Source: Flavobacterium tyrosinilyticum (GTDB lineage: Bacteria > Bacteroidota > Bacteroidia > Flavobacteriales > Flavobacteriaceae). From it: a stretch of 64,000 nt of DNA. Below, piece after piece: positions 62,101 to 64,000 of the stretch. Positions within the stretch are counted from its first letter, which is position 1; every line of letters starts with the position of its first letter. The translations under genes and the position numbers were made by a program. Under the pieces are notes generated by a model. The model made no database searches and was not told the origin of the DNA. It worked only from the letters and a program-made list of their open reading frames with translations. Where the stretch lies: positions 620,001 through 684,000 of the forward strand of contig NZ_JAMOKG010000003.1 in the NCBI RefSeq assembly GCF_023656565.1, given 5' to 3'.

Positions 62101-64000
62101 ATACAAATGCTCCAATTGCAAATGTGCCTGTGACATTGATTCCTCAAGGAACAACTACTGGTCCAATACAAATGCGTATTACTGGTGCTGATGGAATGTA
62201 CAGCTTTACAGGAATGCCTGCCGGAAGCTATTTGGTACAAGTTCAAGATGCTAATTTAAATAGCGCACATCAGCTATATCCAGTTGATTCAAGTTTGTTC
62301 TTTACTACTCTTGAAGAATGTGCTTTCCAAGTTCATAACTTTGAATACGGAAAATCGAACCTTCCAGTTCTTGGAGATTATGTTTGGTATGATCTTAACA
62401 ATAACGGAATTCAAGATGAATGGTACGACGCTAATAATGATGGAGTGGTGACCAAAAACATTCCAGATTCAAATGGATCTATTGATTATAGCCAATGGGA
62501 ATGGATTGACCTTAACGGAGACGGAAGCTATACTGGCCCACAAAACAATGGCGAATTAAATGCCGCAGGTTTTGGAAATGCGTTAAGTGCCAATGTAATA
62601 ATCGATGGTCCAAACGGATATCATGAAGAAGTTATAGTGGGTATCGAAGGATTCTGGAGAGATCGTCCAGAGACAGCAAATCCTTATGGAGACTATACGA
62701 TCAAATTGGTTAGAGATGCCAACTTTGATGCCGTGGTTGCAGCTTTAGGAGCAACTGGTTTAGTAAAAGTTCTTCCATCAATATCTGGAAAAAACATAAC
62801 TGCTAAAACAAGCAAATTGCAATTGCATACCGTTTGTACAACCACAACAGACACTGGTTATGTAGTAACGGTAACTCCAGAAGATTTGGTTCATTTAGAT
62901 GCCGACTTTGGTGTAAGCTGTAAAGATTACAAAGATATTGTTGCCAATGATGATAGTGCTGGTCCAATAGCAGGTGTAAACCATACTACAACTAATGTAT
63001 TAAATGTATTGCCAAATGATACTTTAGAAGGAAATGCCATAACTGCATCTGATGTTATTATTACAACTGTAACACCAAACGAGTTTTTACAATTAAATCC
63101 TGATGGTTCTGTTGATGTACTACCAAATGCTCCTGTAGGAACACTAACAATGGTATATCAAATTTGCGAAGCCGATCAGACAGATAACTGCGACACTGCA
63201 ACGGTTACAGTTACAATTGAAGCTCCAGTAATGACCGTTACCGCAACTTCAATATGTGTTAATGATGTTCCATATATTGATTATGTAGTAACAGCAGTAA
63301 ACTTCACTCCTGTAAATGGTGTAACCATTGCCTGGGCAGACAGCAACAACAATGTCGTAACAACAATGAACAATTTACCATTAAGCGGTCGTGTATTGTG
63401 GCCAGGAGCGGTTGTAGACAAGCAAGGAAAAGGAATGGATTGGCCAGGCTGGATTTTTGAAAACAACAGATGGATTGAAGGAGCAGATGGATTTGAGAAA
63501 TTACGTCCAACTACCAATGCAACTTTCACTGTTAACCCAAGTGAGACTATTACAGTTAGTTATCCGCCTGCAGATCCTTATTGTACTGCAAGACCAACAT
63601 TTGCAATAGTGGCTAATGATGATACTCCTGCACCAATAACAGCAAGTGCAACGCAAACTACTGTAGGCAACGTTTTAACTAACGATACATTAAATGGTAG
63701 CCCAGTAAATATAAATGATGTGACACTAACCACAACTATTCCGGATCCAAAAGGTTCAATATCTATTAACCCTGATGGAGCTATAAGTGTTGCACCAAAC
63801 ACACCAGGCGGTACTTACACTTTGACTTATCAAATCTGCGAAAAAGCCGATTTTGGAAATTGTGATACCGCAATTGTAACAGTAGTAGTTCTTGATCCGC
63901 CAGCACCACCTACTCCAGTAGTAGCGAATGATGACAACTTCAATAATATTGGATGTAATTCTTTTGGATTAGTAGGCAATGTACTGAGCAACGATGTAAA
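56190..64000 (+). CDS. Giant SprB-repeat surface adhesin, N-terminal part (runs off right edge)
   Basis: The frame is open from ATG 56190 to the end of the window, 2603 codons with no stop. A signal peptide (ILLSFLLSILFLNVYA) is followed by about 500 residues of unassigned beta-rich sequence, then one diverged SprB repeat (near 57730-57950), nine 81-residue SprB repeats (57957-60143) and three more diverged repeats. From about 60800 come Cys-containing HYR-like modules, then a Cna-B-like module (YRVKISGQIINVDTNAPIAN), an SdrD-B-like module (GDYVWYDLNNNGIQDEW) and tandem cadherin-like modules (VANDD with VLxNDTL). This is the make-up of a type IX-secreted gliding or attachment adhesin. It is not claimed to be sprB itself. 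The C-terminus is outside the window. Confidence 0.92.
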   Translation, partial: MKNFTFEKRIKILLSFLLSILFLNVYAGEGSKQTTPDINHRASLAINNSTYGSFGRYGSTDAQRLYIRIQNPNSEKVYLGFSRARRSSPTGTEITSRFRIIRPDGSVAFANYTLDGTSSNITGTEAQRLTRAQNGPNGIDGVTSAGYTPIVFNPNGMPAGDYYIEFESTTDGSSTEIYYNYYDITVANTSNKSIPGRIYSKRWAFAMDDVDTDFNGAFYVFAPDNGSTTGAVTQNGFVNKINFNGAGFRPWYFNVAFNNTGPGNSGNAANDQKSIYNAPNATQMSPKYEVFLNDPDINIWKNGTYNGNIQINGITNCGIGESNINISVFKSGTIEILLDFNGGDGIYTPGTKDVLTTQTVTASGAPPYAVSVPWNGKDGLGNTIAQGTSIPIVVTFGQAAFHFPIYDVEENQYGFSCTTVRPAAPSGYVLKFYWDDSNITYTGGTFDAKVNLTGCTPNGTPPSNCHRWNGFNDNNNSSPQYGNLNTINTWWYANRDFVTSNIVLPPFYTVALGTTSNVTCFGGNDGKIQINVTNGTGPFKYYINGETTVNTLQSLPAGTYNIKVVDANGCSANINGVVITQPAAAVTVAKTSQTDVLCFGASTGAINITASGGVAPYTYDWADLTGTTDPEDRTGLIAGTYTVTVKDSKGCTSAPLTVTITQSGSAVAVAKTSQTDVLCFGASTGAINITASGGVAPYTYDWADLAGTTDPEDRTGLPAGTYSVTVKDANGCSAAPLAITITQPASAVAVAKTSQTDVLCFGASTGAINITASGGVAPYTYDWADLAGTNDPEDRTALPAGTYTVTVKDANGCSAAPLSVTITQPASAVAVAKTSQTDVLCFGASTGAINITASGGVAPYTYDWADLTGTTDPEDRTGLIAGTYTVTVKDANGCSAAPLAVTITQPASAVALAKTSQTDVLCFGASTGTINITASGGVAPYTYDWADLAGTTDPEDRTGLIAGTYTVTVKDANGCSASPLAVTITQPASAVAVAKTSQTDVLCFGASTGAINITASGGVGPYTYDWADLAGTNDTEDRTGLIAGTYTVTVKDANGCSAAPLAVTITQPASAVAVAKTSQIDVLCFGASTGAINITASGGVAPYTYDWSDLAGTTDPEDRTGLIAGTYTVTVKDANGCSAAPLAVTITQPASAVAVAKTSQNDVLCFGSSTGAINITASGGVAPYTYDWADLAGTNDTEDRTGLIAGTYTVTVKDANGCSAAPLSVTITQPASAVAVAKTSQTDVLCFGTSTGAINITASGGVAPYTYDWADLAGTTDPEDRTALPAGTYTVNVKDANGCSAAPLSVTITQPGAALSCSVVQNKPVTSNGLSNGEATVTPIGGTPTYTYLWDNGENTPKAVALNAGTHSVKVTDANGCTTECSVVITEPNVLSCSIAQDATVKCYGGNTGKATVTAVGGNGEYTYLWDNDETTAQAVALTAGLHSVKVTDKLGYTTTCEITINQPQASLSATTTQVNVACGGGVTGSATVIPSSGTSPYTYSWDTNPVQTDATATGLKAGTYNVTVKDANLCTIVKTVIIIDGDSVIPVIDPLPAVSTINCPAEPVFAQATASDDSGTISSLTYEDSNTEGNCAGTYTKTRTWTAKDACGNVSLPVSQTIIVQDNSAPTWTTQAGTLDKTIECNDEQALANAQSLFPIANDTCDNDVTNVLKVSGQFIASEGCGNAGTYTNTWTVKDDCGNTSETFTQIITIQDTTKPTFVGELPSDITVSCDAVPEPFNIEASDNCNGDLPIVFSETKTDIKNECGTEYTLTRNWSTSDCGGNSISYTQIITVRDTTPPTGTAPADVANLQNAADIPAGSPEDIKDAADNCSGTVNITVNDTNNGGTGCNGESYILTRTYTLTDCAGNKTELVQTFTVENKVSVSGIATNVSCKGESNGSIAVTSSPGATVVITNQNNEVVGNTNLPAGTYTLTATSVVNGENQTCTATATVVITEPDYRVKISGQIINVDTNAPIANVPVTLIPQGTTTGPIQMRITGADGMYSFTGMPAGSYLVQVQDANLNSAHQLYPVDSSLFFTTLEECAFQVHNFEYGKSNLPVLGDYVWYDLNNNGIQDEWYDANNDGVVTKNIPDSNGSIDYSQWEWIDLNGDGSYTGPQNNGELNAAGFGNALSANVIIDGPNGYHEEVIVGIEGFWRDRPETANPYGDYTIKLVRDANFDAVVAALGATGLVKVLPSISGKNITAKTSKLQLHTVCTTTTDTGYVVTVTPEDLVHLDADFGVSCKDYKDIVANDDSAGPIAGVNHTTTNVLNVLPNDTLEGNAITASDVIITTVTPNEFLQLNPDGSVDVLPNAPVGTLTMVYQICEADQTDNCDTATVTVTIEAPVMTVTATSICVNDVPYIDYVVTAVNFTPVNGVTIAWADSNNNVVTTMNNLPLSGRVLWPGAVVDKQGKGMDWPGWIFENNRWIEGADGFEKLRPTTNATFTVNPSETITVSYPPADPYCTARPTFAIVANDDTPAPITASATQTTVGNVLTNDTLNGSPVNINDVTLTTTIPDPKGSISINPDGAISVAPNTPGGTYTLTYQICEKADFGNCDTAIVTVVVLDPPAPPTPVVANDDNFNNIGCNSFGLVGNVLSNDV
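57957..60143 (+). repeat. Nine tandem 243-bp repeats inside the giant adhesin gene
   Basis: Units start at 57957, 58200, 58443, 58686, 58929, 59172, 59415, 59658 and 59901, each exactly 243 bases (81 codons). Each encodes the pattern KTSQTDVLCFGASTGAINIT, then ASGGVAPYTYDWADLAGT, an acidic DPEDRT, and AGTYTVTVKDANGCSAAPL. Variants are shuffled between units: NDTEDRT in units 6 and 8, RTALPAG in 3 and 9, DLTGTTDPEDRTGLIAG in 1 and 4. Minus-strand open frames over this region are by-products of the periodic sequence. Confidence 0.95.

Overview
The window is chromosomal DNA from a member of the Bacteroidota, most likely a Flavobacterium of the F. johnsoniae type. The evidence is low G+C content, leaders with no Shine-Dalgarno sequence, promoters of the Bacteroidetes form TTG-N16/17-TAnnTTTG, SprB-repeat surface proteins at both ends, SIMPL, DUF3822, NIPSNAP and TPR proteins, an E1 alpha/beta fusion, and typical flavobacterial dispersed inverted repeats. 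I see no tRNA, rRNA, insertion sequence, prophage or CRISPR array.

Layout. 1-4400 (minus) is a surface-protein operon: a fibronectin-III protein followed at once by a SprB-repeat adhesin that runs off the left edge. 4886-16... is mixed housekeeping: a DUF2490 barrel, a YheT-type hydrolase, an orphan sensor kinase, SIMPL protein, rhomboid protease, lipid acyltransferase, GlmM, an AcpH-like protein, gamma-glutamyltransferase and a ClC channel. 17146-28012 carries a Fic protein with a probable DNA-binding tail, UvrA, a structured non-coding RNA candidate, a LOG-family protein, a degenerate M1-peptidase/barrel fusion and the E1 alpha/beta fusion. 28251-35869 carries KdsB, a methyltransferase, a YgiD-like dioxygenase, a RecD-like helicase, DUF3822-RsmD and two small envelope proteins. 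35940-40540 is an outer-membrane receptor divergent from a two-component system, with three 11-bp-phased GTTAAT repeats between them. 40992-47721 carries a dicarboxylate symporter, RNase P RNA, and a duplicated BON-lipoprotein/LysM gene pair. 47783-49551 is dnaX. 50354-55006 (minus) is a polyphosphate operon: sixA, ppk1, ppx, a TMEM175-like channel and a Crp-type regulator. 55503-64000 is a small secreted protein followed by a giant SprB-repeat adhesin that runs off the right edge.

The strongest unusual signal is dnaX. Its reading frame ends 13 bases after a run of ten A residues, and the rest of the protein continues in the -1 frame. That frame can only be entered inside a 30-base stretch holding the A-run. 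This is the arrangement expected for programmed slippage making a short (361 aa) and a long (589 aa) product, with a one-base sequence error as the main alternative. Other strong signals are the Fic gene with a perfect 13-bp palindrome over its promoter, the 11-bp-phased repeats at the two-component/receptor intergenic region, an M1-like protein whose zinc site is lost, and nine exact-length 243-bp repeats in the giant adhesin.

Where the longest open frame begins at an unlikely codon, I shortened the gene to the start supported by family alignment, a signal peptide or a -7 element, and say so in the entry.
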